The notes: generated by a model not told the origin, from the letters alone. Positions 7,822-16,475 are shown, counted from the stretch's first letter. The stretch: DNA of 59,664 bases from Flammeovirgaceae bacterium (GCA_023251155.1 JAHEZH010000010.1:1-59664); one strand, 5' to 3'. Translations and numbers: made by a program.

Positions 7822-7998
7822 ATATCGGGTATATACGCCTGGTTGATCTCATGCTGAGGTGGATAGGGTTATAGTCTTACCATGGCTGTTTTTCTTGCAA
7901 TGACATGGTCCTTCGTTCTGTGAGGGCACCAAACCGCGGAGCTGGTAAATACATTATCTTTTCTCTATATCATCCGTACTACCTGCGGCTTATACATC
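7822..7998. other. Intergenic region, nothing recognised
   Basis: This stretch between the Kunitz gene and the metE leader contains a loose inverted repeat (ACCATG near 7880 and CATGGT near 7905) but no T-run and no credible gene. Confidence 0.3.
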
Positions 7999-8006
7999 TA
8001 TATTTG
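7999..8006 (+). promoter_or_regulatory. Candidate -7 promoter element (TATATTTG) of the metE riboswitch transcript
   Basis: TATATTTG matches TAnnTTTG exactly and lies about 35 bases upstream of the start of the cobalamin riboswitch, where a promoter is expected. No good TTG is seen at -33. Confidence 0.5.
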
Positions 8007-8039
8007 CAACATCAACCGTTCTTTGTTTGTATAAACCAT

Positions 8040-8276
8040 CATAGCCGTTGCAGGTTTCCCTTAGCGGGGAATTAATAAGGAACCGTGTGTGAATCACGGG
8101 CTGTCGCGCAACTGTAATCCTGTTCTGCTTTGGATAACCCTTGAAGCAGAAACAAGCTTTGTTCTTAATACCATTGTCTGCCAGCTGGCGGATGAGAAGG
8201 TGAACAAGGTCAGGGAAGCCAGGAGACTTGCCTATAACGCCATGACATTTTGCTTCCGCGATATGAAGCAGAGGTC
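8040..8276 (+). promoter_or_regulatory. Cobalamin (AdoCbl) riboswitch controlling metE
   Basis: The conserved core is visible in order: GGGGAAT at 8067-8073, the stem around CCGTG/CACGG (8083-8099), GCTGTCGCGCAACTGTAA (8100-8117, G at 8100), and the B12 box GCCAGGAGACTTGCC (8218-8232). Spacing between core and B12 box fits class I cobalamin riboswitches. Immediately downstream, GAC...TTTTGCTTC (8244-8256) pairs with GAAGCAGAGGTC (8265-8276) with one bulge and wobbles; this may be part of the expression platform. The first gene downstream is metE, the classic target: AdoCbl would repress this B12-independent enzyme. Confidence 0.92.
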
Positions 8277-8420
8277 AGGCATGACTTAATTTTAAGGACC
8301 AGCGTTCTGCCATGTCCTGTATGGTCATTCCTTTCTTTCAACAACGTATTGCGTAAGTAAATAGGTGATCCAACAAAAGGTTGCGCAGTCAATCTATGTT
8401 TCACTTAAACAAAAGCAACA

Positions 8421-10742
8421 ATGCTTACGCAAAATCTTGGCTATCCGCGCATCGGTAGCCATCGCGAACTGAAGAAGGCCAGTGAAAGTTACTGGTCGGG
8501 CAAGTCTACCTTCAAGAATCTCTTGCAGGTAGGGAAGAACATCCGTCATGAAAACTGGCAGCTGCAAAAGCAAGCCGGTATTGACCTGATTCCTTCCAAT
8601 GATTTTTCATTTTATGACCAGGTGCTGGATATGTCACTCACGGTGGGTGCGATTCCTGAACGCTATCATGAAGTGATATTGAACAACGCCAACTCTGAAC
8701 TGGACTTGTATTTCGCTATGGCGAGAGGGTATCAGAAGGAAGGTTTGGATATTACCGCTATGGAAATGACCAAGTGGTTCGATACCAACTACCACTACAT
8801 TGTGCCTGAGTTTTATAACGACCAGCCCTTCAAACTCTTCTCTACCAAAATCATAGATGAGTTTTATGAAGCCAGGCAGGCAGGTATTCTTACCAAGCCA
8901 GTGCTACTTGGCCCAGTTTCCTATTTGTTATTAGGTAAAGAAAAAGAAGCGGGCTTCCACCGTATTGATTTGCTGAAGAATTTACTTCCGGTGTATATCG
9001 ATCTGTTGAAACGATTGGAAAAACTGGATGTACAATGGGTGCAGTTTGATGAACCATTCCTGGCATTGGACCTGAATGACAAAGAAAAGAAAGCCATTGC
9101 TTACGCGTACGCGGAAATCAGAAAGGCGTTTCCTGCACTGAAGACTATCGTAGCCACGTACTTTGAGGGCTTGCGCGATAATCTCTCCGTAGCGGCATCA
9201 TTACCCGTTTGTGCTTTGCATGTTGACTTAGTGCGTGCGCCTCAGCAAATAGACGAATTGCTTAAAGCCATTCCTGAAAAGATGACACTTTCGCTTGGTG
9301 TGGTGGATGGACGTAACATCTGGAAGAATGATTTCAGTAAATCACTTGCTTTAATCAATAAAGCAGTAGCAGCTCTTGGTGAGAAGCGAGTGATCATTGC
9401 ACCCTCCTGCTCGTTGATACACACTCCATGCGATCTTGATTTGGAGACCAATGACGATACGTTGCTTCCTGAAATCAAAAACTGGATGGCTTATGCCAAA
9501 CAGAAGCTGAATGAACTAGCTGTATTGAATAAACTGGCTTCGCAGGAAACGAAAGAGCAGTTCACCTCTTCATGGATTGAAAACCAGAAGGCCATTGAAA
9601 GTAGGAGAACATCTGCTCGTATTCATAAGCCGGAAGTAAAGCAGCGCGTAGCTGCATTGACCGCTGCTGATGCCAACCGTCATAGTCCTTTTGCTATTCG
9701 CCAGAAGAAGCAGCAGGATACACTGAAGCTCCCTTTCTTTCCGACAACTTCGATTGGTTCGTTCCCGCAAACTGATGAAGTGCGCAGCTGGAGAGCACGT
9801 TTCAAGAAGAACGAGTTAACACAAGCCGGTTATAATGATTTGATCAAGGCAGAAACGGAAAAGGCCGTGCGCTGGCAGGAAGAAATCGGTATTGATGTAT
9901 TGGTACACGGTGAATTTGAGCGTAACGACATGGTGGAATACTTTGGTGAGCAACTGCAAGGCTACGTGTTCTCGAAGAACGGGTGGGTGCAGAGCTATGG
10001 CTCGCGTTGTGTGAAACCTCCCATTATTTATGGAGATGTATCGCGCCCTGAACCGATGACGGTATTCTGGACTACCTTTGCTCAGTCATTGACGAAAAAG
10101 CCGATGAAAGGAATGCTTACCGGCCCGGTGACCATTCTGCAGTGGTCTTTTGTACGTGATGATCAGCCCAGAAAAGATACCTGTACACAAATCGCGTTAG
10201 CCATTCGTGATGAAGTGGTGGATCTGGAGAAGGCCGGAATACAAATTATTCAGATTGATGAACCCGCTATACGTGAGGGACTACCCTTGCGCAGAGCGGA
10301 TTGGGAGATGTATCTCGATTGGGCGGTAAGAGCATTCCGTATATCGGCCAGTGGTGTGAAGGATGAAACACAGATACATACGCATATGTGCTATTCTGAG
10401 TTTAATGACATCATCAAGAACATTGCGGATATGGATGCCGATGTGATCACCATTGAGACCTCACGCTCGCAGATGGAATTGCTGGATGCATTTGTTGATT
10501 TCAAGTATCCGAACGAGATCGGACCGGGGGTGTACGATATTCATAGTCCCCGTGTGCCAACGACAGAAGAGATGGTTGCTTTACTTCACAAAGCACTTCA
10601 CGTACTGCCGAAGAGAAACATATGGGTTAACCCTGACTGTGGATTGAAAACACGAAAGTGGCCGGAAACGGATACAGCTGTCCGTAACATGGTGAATGCC
10701 GCACAGCAGATGAGAGAAATAGCTGAAACAGTGAGTGTTTAA
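8421..10742 (+). CDS. metE: Cobalamin-independent methionine synthase MetE
   Basis: A 773-residue enzyme of the length expected for MetE (5-methyltetrahydropteroyltriglutamate-homocysteine S-methyltransferase), which makes methionine from homocysteine in the cytosol without B12. The N-terminal half begins with the family sequence NLGYPRIGSHRELKKA. The C-terminal catalytic barrel starts at TTSIGSFPQT and carries the zinc ligands in HTHMCYSEF (about residue 655) and NPDCGLKTR (about residue 739). It lies 144 bases after the cobalamin riboswitch and ends at a strong terminator, so it is a single-gene B12-repressed unit. Confidence 0.98.
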   Translation: MLTQNLGYPRIGSHRELKKASESYWSGKSTFKNLLQVGKNIRHENWQLQKQAGIDLIPSNDFSFYDQVLDMSLTVGAIPERYHEVILNNANSELDLYFAMARGYQKEGLDITAMEMTKWFDTNYHYIVPEFYNDQPFKLFSTKIIDEFYEARQAGILTKPVLLGPVSYLLLGKEKEAGFHRIDLLKNLLPVYIDLLKRLEKLDVQWVQFDEPFLALDLNDKEKKAIAYAYAEIRKAFPALKTIVATYFEGLRDNLSVAASLPVCALHVDLVRAPQQIDELLKAIPEKMTLSLGVVDGRNIWKNDFSKSLALINKAVAALGEKRVIIAPSCSLIHTPCDLDLETNDDTLLPEIKNWMAYAKQKLNELAVLNKLASQETKEQFTSSWIENQKAIESRRTSARIHKPEVKQRVAALTAADANRHSPFAIRQKKQQDTLKLPFFPTTSIGSFPQTDEVRSWRARFKKNELTQAGYNDLIKAETEKAVRWQEEIGIDVLVHGEFERNDMVEYFGEQLQGYVFSKNGWVQSYGSRCVKPPIIYGDVSRPEPMTVFWTTFAQSLTKKPMKGMLTGPVTILQWSFVRDDQPRKDTCTQIALAIRDEVVDLEKAGIQIIQIDEPAIREGLPLRRADWEMYLDWAVRAFRISASGVKDETQIHTHMCYSEFNDIIKNIADMDADVITIETSRSQMELLDAFVDFKYPNEIGPGVYDIHSPRVPTTEEMVALLHKALHVLPKRNIWVNPDCGLKTRKWPETDTAVRNMVNAAQQMREIAETVSV

Positions 10743-10754
10743 TTTTTTGATAAC

Positions 10755-10788
10755 AGCGCAGCCGGAGTTTTCGGCTGCGCTTATATTT
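10755..10788 (+). terminator. Terminator of metE
   Basis: AGCGCAGCCG (10755-10764) pairs perfectly with CGGCTGCGCT (10772-10781) around a GAGTTTT loop, starting 13 bases after the metE stop. The trailing sequence TATATTT is only partly T-rich and also matches a -7 element for the next gene. Confidence 0.75.
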
Positions 10789-10789
10789 G
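10782..10789 (+). promoter_or_regulatory. Candidate -7 element (TATATTTG) just before the CWC gene
   Basis: TATATTTG matches TAnnTTTG and ends only 7 bases before the ATG at 10797. If active, transcription would begin at or beside the start codon, giving a nearly leaderless mRNA. It overlaps the tail of the metE terminator. Confidence 0.35.
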
Positions 10790-10796
10790 CGATCGT

Positions 10797-11045
10797 ATGA
10801 ATGATCATCCGCAGTACAAACACGAACCTAAAGCCTGCCCGCGATGTCAGGCGGTGTTTGAATGCAAGGTGGGAAACGTGGGAAACTGCCAGTGCCAGGC
10901 AGTGCAGCTGAGTGATGATCTTCAGAAACGAATCCAGAATGAGTTTGAAGATTGTCTTTGTGCGGATTGCCTGAAGGAATTAAGAAGAGTGCATTACCTG
11001 AAATCGCTGCAGGAAAAAATAAAACGATTATTTGTTAACCGATAA
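10797..11045 (+). CDS. Cysteine-rich CWC family protein
   Basis: An 82-residue cytosolic protein with eight cysteines in pairs: C14-C17, C23, C31-C33, C53, C55 and C58. The pattern CPRC...F.CK...CQC.......CLC..CL matches the cysteine-rich CWC family, probably a small zinc-binding fold of unknown function. It stops one base before the ATG of the PAS gene, and that gene in turn leads into a thioesterase, so the three probably share a transcript. Confidence 0.85.
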   Translation: MNDHPQYKHEPKACPRCQAVFECKVGNVGNCQCQAVQLSDDLQKRIQNEFEDCLCADCLKELRRVHYLKSLQEKIKRLFVNR

Positions 11046-11046
11046 A

Positions 11047-11523
11047 ATGAAAGACAGTACCAAGAAAAAGCGCATGCATCCGTTGCTGAGCTGGGACATT
11101 ATTGCTGACCGTATGACGGGCCAGGTACCCGATAAAGATCTGAAGGCATTGCAGGAGTTAAAGAAGAAGTACAAATGGAACGTAAACATCACTACTTTGC
11201 TGAAGAGTGCTTTTGATGCAATTGTGATTACCGATGTACAAGAAAATATCTGCTGGACTAGTAAAGGGTTTGAGCAGATGACCGGTTATAAAGTTTCGTT
11301 CGCCAGAAACAAGAAGCCCACCTTTCTGCAGGGAGCAAAGACCAACCAGGCAAGTAAAGTAAAAATCAGGGAAGCCATTAACCGAAGGCAACCGGTAAGC
11401 GAAACGGTTATTAACTATCGGAAAGATGGCAGTGAATACACGTGCCGCGTAGCGATCAGCCCTTTGTATAACTCAGAAAATACACTCACTCACTTTATAG
11501 CGCTGGAAAGCGAGGTGAACTAA
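11047..11523 (+). CDS. Single PAS-domain protein, LOV-like but lacking the photoactive cysteine
   Basis: I prefer the ATG at 11047, one base after the CWC stop; a TTG at 11032 would overlap that gene. The 158-residue protein has a short N-terminal region and one PAS domain (about 50-158). Within it, the run FLQGAKTN...IREAINRR...NYRKDGSEY closely follows LOV domains. The LOV hallmark GRNCRFLQG is replaced by ARNKKPTFLQG (86-96), so the adduct-forming cysteine is missing and the loop is two residues longer. The second flavin-contacting Asn is C133 and the Gln near the end is E154. It may be a flavin- or other-ligand PAS sensor or a purely protein-binding domain. No output domain is present. 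Confidence 0.8.
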   Translation: MKDSTKKKRMHPLLSWDIIADRMTGQVPDKDLKALQELKKKYKWNVNITTLLKSAFDAIVITDVQENICWTSKGFEQMTGYKVSFARNKKPTFLQGAKTNQASKVKIREAINRRQPVSETVINYRKDGSEYTCRVAISPLYNSENTLTHFIALESEVN

Positions 11524-11532
11524 CCCATTTGT

Positions 11533-11922
11533 ATGACCACCATTGACGAACGCATTGAGCGCTCCACTACTAAAATATTCAAAGCGGTATTCCCCAATAC
11601 CACGAATCATTACGATACGCTTTTCGGAGGAACCGCCATGCACCTGATGGACGAAGTAGCTTTTATAACGGCTACCCGTTTCAGCCGGCTGCGCATGGTG
11701 ACCGTATCATCCGATAAAATTGATTTCAAGAAACCCATCCCCAGTGGTACCATCATCGAATTGATTGGCCGGGTAACTAAAGTAGGTAACACCAGCCTGC
11801 AGGTGCGGGTAGATATTTATACCGAACAGATGTACAGCGATGAACGCGAACTGGCCGTATCAGGCGGGTTTACCTTTGTAGCCATTGATGAACATAAGAA
11901 TCCGGTGAGGATATTGAGGTGA
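11533..11922 (+). CDS. Acyl-CoA thioesterase, hotdog fold
   Basis: A 129-residue single hotdog domain of the YciA/BACH type. The segments NHYDTLFGGTAMHLMDEVAFITATRF and VDFKKPIPSGTIIELIGRV-like strands (here IDFKKPIPSG) are the family signatures; the Asp of LMDE is the usual catalytic residue in this group. It would hydrolyse acyl-CoA thioesters in the cytosol. It follows the PAS gene by 9 bases. It converges with the GH30 gene across a hairpin-rich gap. Confidence 0.92.
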   Translation: MTTIDERIERSTTKIFKAVFPNTTNHYDTLFGGTAMHLMDEVAFITATRFSRLRMVTVSSDKIDFKKPIPSGTIIELIGRVTKVGNTSLQVRVDIYTEQMYSDERELAVSGGFTFVAIDEHKNPVRILR

Positions 11923-11940
11923 GGGTAATTTGAAAATTAA

Positions 11941-11968
11941 TCCATCGATCATATTGAATTGTATCCGT
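11941..11968. repeat. 28-base direct repeat, copy 1 (intergenic)
   Basis: The 28 bases beginning TCCATCGATCATATTG match 12192-12219 inside the GH30 gene at 27 of 28 positions, same orientation. Copy 1 lies about 70 bases beyond the GH30 stop codon, in non-coding DNA. Confidence 0.85.
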
Positions 11969-11972
11969 CACC

Positions 11973-12022
11973 GTGGTTTGTGTCCTCACAAACCACTACA
12001 TCATTCGGTTCGTGAGGACACA
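11973..12022. terminator. Two mutually exclusive hairpins between convergent genes
   Basis: GTGGTTTGTG (11973-11982) pairs perfectly with CACAAACCAC (11987-11996). Overlapping it, TGTGTCCTCAC (11979-11989) pairs perfectly with GTGAGGACACA (12012-12022). Only one can form at a time. There is no adjoining T-run on either strand, so it is at best an atypical bidirectional terminator or an RNA switch-like element. Confidence 0.5.
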
Positions 12023-12038
12023 CGTTGAGATAAATTGA

Positions 12039-13463
12039 TCACCAGACAAAAGTACCCACCGCCCCACCGGCAAGCGAAACACTGGCTGCTTTGTCTTTAT
12101 GCTGAATAGCCAATGACTTTGCTTCTTTGCCTTCATTCAAAACGATCACTACTTTTTTTCCTTCAGGAGTAAGAAAAGCCACATTAGGTAGTCCATCGAT
12201 CATATTGGATTGTATCCGTACTGAGCCAGGCCGTACAAACTTGGACGCATGCGCAATGATGTAGTATGATACCTTGCGCGTTACGTTATTACTTTCCCCA
12301 ATCGTCAAAGCTCCCTGGCACATATCGCAACCGCCATCACTGGTGTGGGGATCAAAGTTTTCATCCGAAGCCAGATTCCATTCCAACACAGTACGACTCC
12401 AGTTGCGTGTGGCACCGATGATCAGCGTTTTGATGTGCCAGTTCAGGTCTCCGGCAAACTCTCCATTACCCGAAGTCCATTGCTCGGTGAAGTATATATT
12501 TTTATCCGGATGTGCGTCATGTACTTTCGATAGTGCATCGATCTCCCCCACATACATGTGAAAGGCCGAGCCATCAATGTACGGTTTTGCTTCTGTATCA
12601 TTCAATATGCTGATCGGGTATTCCGGATGATCGCAGTTGTGGTCAAACACGATGATTTTTGTTTTGATCGCTGCACGTTGAAATGCCGGCCCGAGGTGTT
12701 TTTTGATAAACAACGCCTGCTCTTGAGCATTCATTAGTAAACTGGGCGTGTTCTTGGGGTTCTCCGGTTCGTTTTGAATCGTCACCGCATCAATGGTAAT
12801 TCCTTCTTTCGCCATGGCCTGTAGGTATTTCACAAAATAGTTCGCGTAGGCATCATAGTATGCTGTCTTCAGCCTCCCGTCTTTAGGCAAGCCGTTGGTT
12901 TTCATCCACACGGGCGGTGTCCAGGGACTGCCCATGATTTTAATATCCGGGTTGATCGCCAGAATTTCTTTCAGCACCGGAATAAGATTCACCGTATCCG
13001 AGGAAAGATTGAAGTGTTTCAGTTCCGGGTCTGTTTTTCCTTTTGGAAGATCATCGTAAGTAAATACATGATCATCCAGATCCGATCCGCCAATACTTAC
13101 CCGCAGGTAGCTGATGCCAATGTTGTTTCCATCCGTCAGGAACAGTTCTCTGAGCAGTGAATCGCGCTGAGCAGCATTGAGCTTTTGATTGATTGCCCAC
13201 GCACTTCCCCCTGTCAATGCATAGCCAAACCCATCGATGCCTTGGTAGCGTTGGGTAGTATCAACAGTTAGCAGCACCGCTGCATCGGGTTTGCTATCGC
13301 CAAATGATAAGGAGGGCTGTTTGGCAAACAATGAAGTTTGATCACCTGTGGTCAGCCAGAATGCTACTTCTTTTTTATTGGATAATTCCTTTGACGAACA
13401 AGCCAAAGCAAGCACACCACTGATAAGAATGATAACTTGTGAGAGAGGAAAGGGCAGCTTCAT
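12039..13463 (-). CDS. Glycoside hydrolase family 30, exported lipoprotein
   Basis: A 474-residue GH30 enzyme (glucosylceramidase/beta-glycosidase superfamily). The N-terminus is a lipoprotein signal ending ALACSS (C22), so it is probably anchored in the envelope. The typical GH30 features are GIDGFGYALTGGSAWAI near the start of the barrel, TPPVWMKTNG, the acid/base Glu in TIQNEPENP (about residue 231) and the nucleophile Glu in YFTEQW (about 326), then a C-terminal beta domain. Likely substrates are beta-glucosides or related glycans; the exact specificity cannot be read. Codons near 12192-12219 are duplicated downstream of the gene. It is divergent from the CocE-type hydrolase. Confidence 0.95.
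   Translation of the reverse strand: MKLPFPLSQVIILISGVLALACSSKELSNKKEVAFWLTTGDQTSLFAKQPSLSFGDSKPDAAVLLTVDTTQRYQGIDGFGYALTGGSAWAINQKLNAAQRDSLLRELFLTDGNNIGISYLRVSIGGSDLDDHVFTYDDLPKGKTDPELKHFNLSSDTVNLIPVLKEILAINPDIKIMGSPWTPPVWMKTNGLPKDGRLKTAYYDAYANYFVKYLQAMAKEGITIDAVTIQNEPENPKNTPSLLMNAQEQALFIKKHLGPAFQRAAIKTKIIVFDHNCDHPEYPISILNDTEAKPYIDGSAFHMYVGEIDALSKVHDAHPDKNIYFTEQWTSGNGEFAGDLNWHIKTLIIGATRNWSRTVLEWNLASDENFDPHTSDGGCDMCQGALTIGESNNVTRKVSYYIIAHASKFVRPGSVRIQSNMIDGLPNVAFLTPEGKKVVIVLNEGKEAKSLAIQHKDKAASVSLAGGAVGTFVW
12192..12219. repeat. 28-base direct repeat, copy 2 (inside GH30 gene)
   Basis: This copy encodes RIQSNMIDG of the GH30 C-terminal domain and matches 11941-11968 with one substitution. Recombination between the two copies would remove the last about 50-60 codons of the gene. 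Confidence 0.85.
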
Positions 13464-13804
13464 AATGTAATGGTTACACGGATTATAAAATTAAAGTTGG
13501 TAATAATTTGTGGAATGTCCAGATCTGTCGGTTGTCCATTTCTGAGTTGTTCTTTTCTTCTCTGCCACTATTCCGGATGGGAGACGGTCAGACTTCCGTT
13601 ATACCCTCTTTTTGAGATAGCGAATTTTCATGGTGATCCTGCCCGCACAGTGTGGCCGTTCATTCACCAGTGTATAGTAGTATCGTGTACGATGAAGGAG
13701 CGTATTTGAAAAGCAGGAACCCCTTGTCACCGATAGCTGCATTTTGTCCCTTGTTTGTTGCCAACTGCCAACTTATTGCGTTACTTTTCCAAAAATCGAA
13801 ACTC
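13464..13804. promoter_or_regulatory. Divergent intergenic region between GH30 and CocE-type genes
   Basis: This 341-base region should hold promoters for both flanking genes. A candidate plus-strand promoter is TTG at 13758-13760 with TACTTTTC at 13782-13789, spaced 21 bases, ending 15 bases before the ATG at 13805. Short open frames here lack any protein-like character. No operator-like palindrome was noticed. Confidence 0.35.
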
Positions 13805-15706
13805 ATGAAGCCATTACTCTTTGCACTATTGAGCCTTGTTGCTATCGGTGCCTATGCGCAAGTACCTGACTCTGTTTACATCAAGCAGAATTATGAAAAA
13901 ATGGAAGTGCAGATACCAATGCGCGATGGTGTTAAACTCTTCACTTCCATCTATCTTCCCAAAGATAAGAGTAAGACCTATCCTTTCCTCCTGCAGCGCA
14001 CCTGCTACAGTGTGGCACCTTATGGAAAAGACAAATACAAGCGGAGCCTTGGGCCATCAAAATACCTCATGAAAGATGGATACATCTTCGTTTATCAGGA
14101 TGTGCGTGGCCGCTGGATGAGTGAAGGCGTGTTCACCAATATGACTCCAAATATCCCTGGAAATAATCCGAAGAATAAAACAGCCACGGATGAAGCTTCC
14201 GACACCTGGGATACTATCGACTGGCTGATTAAAAACATTAAAGGCAATAATGGCAAGGCAGGACAATACGGAATTTCTTATCCCGGTTTCTATACCGCCG
14301 CTGGTATTCCGGATGCCCACCCGGCATTGAAAGCGTCATCGCCACAAGCACCGATCTCAGATTTTTTCTTTGACGACTTCCATCATCAGGGAGCTTACCT
14401 TCAAAGCTATACCGCAGCCCTGGGTGTGTTTGGTTATCAGCACGACAAGCCCACGGACAAAAGCTGGTATGATGACAAGCTGAAACGCTTTTTCGATGAG
14501 CAGGCCAAAGATGGTTATGAGTTTAATCTTGCACTTGGTCCATTGAAAAATGTCACTGAGAAATACCACAGTGATAACTTTTTCTGGCAGGAAATTATCA
14601 ATCATCCAAATTATGATGAGTTCTGGCAGAAGCGTAGCATACTTCCTCACCTGAAAGAGGTAAAGCATTCAGTAATGACCGTGGGAGGATGGTATGATGC
14701 TGAAGACTTATACGGACCGCTGAATATTTACAAAACCATTGAGCGCACCAGCCCCGGTGCGAACAATATCATAGTAATGGGCCCGTGGAGTCACGGTGAC
14801 TGGGCAGGCGAGCGTGGTTTTCAGCAGGTGAACCATATTTATTTTGGTGATAGCATCTCTACGTTCTATCAGCGCACTATTGAACGCCCGTTCTTTAATT
14901 CCCTGTTGAAAGACGGCAAACAACCCGCGTTGCCCGAAGCGTATATGTTTGACTGTGGCTTGAAACAATGGAGACAGTTTAAAGAATGGCCAACCAGAGA
15001 AATTGCCCCGGTAAAACTTTACTTCGCAGAAGGAGGGAAGCTATCCGTGAATGTGCCAACCAAAGCAGAGGCAGTATTTGATTACATCAGCGACCCTGCC
15101 AAACCGGTACCGTATACATCGCAAACAGAAGCAATGGTCTTTACGCCACGCAGGTTCATGACCGATGATCAGCGCAATGCCGCTCATCGCCCGGATGTAA
15201 TTACGTTCCAGACGGAAGTGCTTACCGAAAATGTAACACTGGCCGGAGCGATTGCAGCCAAGCTGAAAGTGGCCATGAGTGGTACCGATGCAGACTTCAT
15301 TGTGAAACTGATTGATGTTTATCCGAATGACGAACCGAATGATCAACACAATCCTCCCAACATCATCATGGCCAACTACCAGCAATTGGTTCGTCATGAA
15401 GTATTCCGTGGCCGCTTCCGCAATAGTTTTGAAAAACCGGAACCGTTCAAGCCAGATGAAATTACGGATGTGCAATTTGCTTTACAGGATATACTTCACA
15501 CCTTCAAAAAAGGTCACAAGATCATGGTGCAGATTCACAGCACCTGGTTCCCCTACATTGACCGCAATCCACAGAAGTACGTAGATAACATCTATAAAGC
15601 CAATGCAGAGGATTTCATTAAATCGACTATAAAAGTGTATGGCTCTTCGGTAGTAGAAGTGGGTGGTGATCAACTGAACACCAAGATTGAAACGTTAAAG
15701 AAGTAA
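13805..15706 (+). CDS. CocE/NonD family exported hydrolase (X-Pro dipeptidyl-peptidase S15 fold)
   Basis: I start at the ATG at 13805, which gives a clean signal peptide (KPLLFALLSLVAIGAYA); the frame is open further upstream but without similarity. The 633-residue protein has an alpha/beta-hydrolase domain with PMRDGVKLFTSIYLPK, the oxyanion/tyrosine region YQDVRGRW, the nucleophile Ser in YGISYPGF (about 158), and the His-containing GPWSHGDWAG. A C-terminal jelly-roll domain follows (about 400-633). The family includes alpha-amino-acid ester hydrolases, cocaine esterase and X-Pro peptidases, all periplasmic or secreted here. Substrate is unknown. It may share a transcript with the SGNH and Asp-box genes downstream. 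Confidence 0.94.
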   Translation: MKPLLFALLSLVAIGAYAQVPDSVYIKQNYEKMEVQIPMRDGVKLFTSIYLPKDKSKTYPFLLQRTCYSVAPYGKDKYKRSLGPSKYLMKDGYIFVYQDVRGRWMSEGVFTNMTPNIPGNNPKNKTATDEASDTWDTIDWLIKNIKGNNGKAGQYGISYPGFYTAAGIPDAHPALKASSPQAPISDFFFDDFHHQGAYLQSYTAALGVFGYQHDKPTDKSWYDDKLKRFFDEQAKDGYEFNLALGPLKNVTEKYHSDNFFWQEIINHPNYDEFWQKRSILPHLKEVKHSVMTVGGWYDAEDLYGPLNIYKTIERTSPGANNIIVMGPWSHGDWAGERGFQQVNHIYFGDSISTFYQRTIERPFFNSLLKDGKQPALPEAYMFDCGLKQWRQFKEWPTREIAPVKLYFAEGGKLSVNVPTKAEAVFDYISDPAKPVPYTSQTEAMVFTPRRFMTDDQRNAAHRPDVITFQTEVLTENVTLAGAIAAKLKVAMSGTDADFIVKLIDVYPNDEPNDQHNPPNIIMANYQQLVRHEVFRGRFRNSFEKPEPFKPDEITDVQFALQDILHTFKKGHKIMVQIHSTWFPYIDRNPQKYVDNIYKANAEDFIKSTIKVYGSSVVEVGGDQLNTKIETLKK

Positions 15707-15781
15707 TTTCGAATGACCAATTGCGAAGTACGATTTGATATTTGTCAAACCGTATTTCGTCAATCTAAAACCGTACGTACT

Positions 15782-16450
15782 ATGAGGAATTTTCTTTTTG
15801 TTGCCCTTCTTGCTGTGGTTACTACTGCTTCCTACTCGCAACGCACGTGGGATACCATTCCTGTTTTGCCCGATGTATATAAGCAGCGTACGGAGCTATT
15901 TAAAAAAGAGCCGGTGGTTACCGGTAAGATTGTATTTCTTGGGAATAGCATTACCCAGGGTGGAAATTGGAAAAAACTGCTGGGCGATTCTACCGTGATT
16001 AATCGGGGTGTAGGTGGTGATATTACTTACAGTATGCTGCTACGCCTCGATGATGTGATTCAGCGCAGACCATCCAAAGTGTTTTTACTGATTGGAATCA
16101 ATGACATCAGTAAAGGCATCCCTGAAGAAGTGATTATGGAAAATATTTTTATGATTGTATCCAAGCTACGGTCGGCCAAAGCCGAAGTAGTGGTGCAAAG
16201 TGTACTTCCGGTTAATCCATCAGTGAAGGATTTTCCTGAAAAGTATGCTAAACAGGAGCAGATCATCGTACTCAATACACAACTCAAGAAATATGCTGAC
16301 CGGCTGAAGTACACGTTTGTAGATTTATATACGGAGTTCCTTGATAAGGAAAATCGGTTGGATGTGAAATACACGCATGACGGGCTTCATCTCAATGCTG
16401 CGGGGTATTCCAAATGGGTAGCTATTTTAAAAGCGCATAAATACTTGTAA
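15782..16450 (+). CDS. Exported SGNH/GDSL-family lipase or esterase
   Basis: The start at 15782 gives a signal peptide (RNFLFVALLAVVTTASYS); the upstream in-frame ATG at 15713 lacks one. The 222-residue protein has all SGNH blocks: FLGNSIT with the nucleophile Ser, GVGGDIT, LIGINDISKG and the catalytic pair in DGLHLNAAGY. Enzymes of this group deacetylate sugars or hydrolyse short esters, and their presence beside GH30, CocE and Asp-box genes suggests work on decorated glycans or peptides outside the cell. This is inference from context. Confidence 0.93.
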   Translation: MRNFLFVALLAVVTTASYSQRTWDTIPVLPDVYKQRTELFKKEPVVTGKIVFLGNSITQGGNWKKLLGDSTVINRGVGGDITYSMLLRLDDVIQRRPSKVFLLIGINDISKGIPEEVIMENIFMIVSKLRSAKAEVVVQSVLPVNPSVKDFPEKYAKQEQIIVLNTQLKKYADRLKYTFVDLYTEFLDKENRLDVKYTHDGLHLNAAGYSKWVAILKAHKYL

Positions 16451-16475
16451 GATTACAGCCACTACCCGATACGAT

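Noticed and set aside
8089-8289. Short open frame in the metE leader
   Set aside because: It lies inside the conserved cobalamin riboswitch and has no protein-like properties.
13470-13709. 79-codon frame between the GH30 and CocE-type genes
   Set aside because: Its product lacks family resemblance and composition typical of real proteins; the space is better explained as a divergent promoter region.
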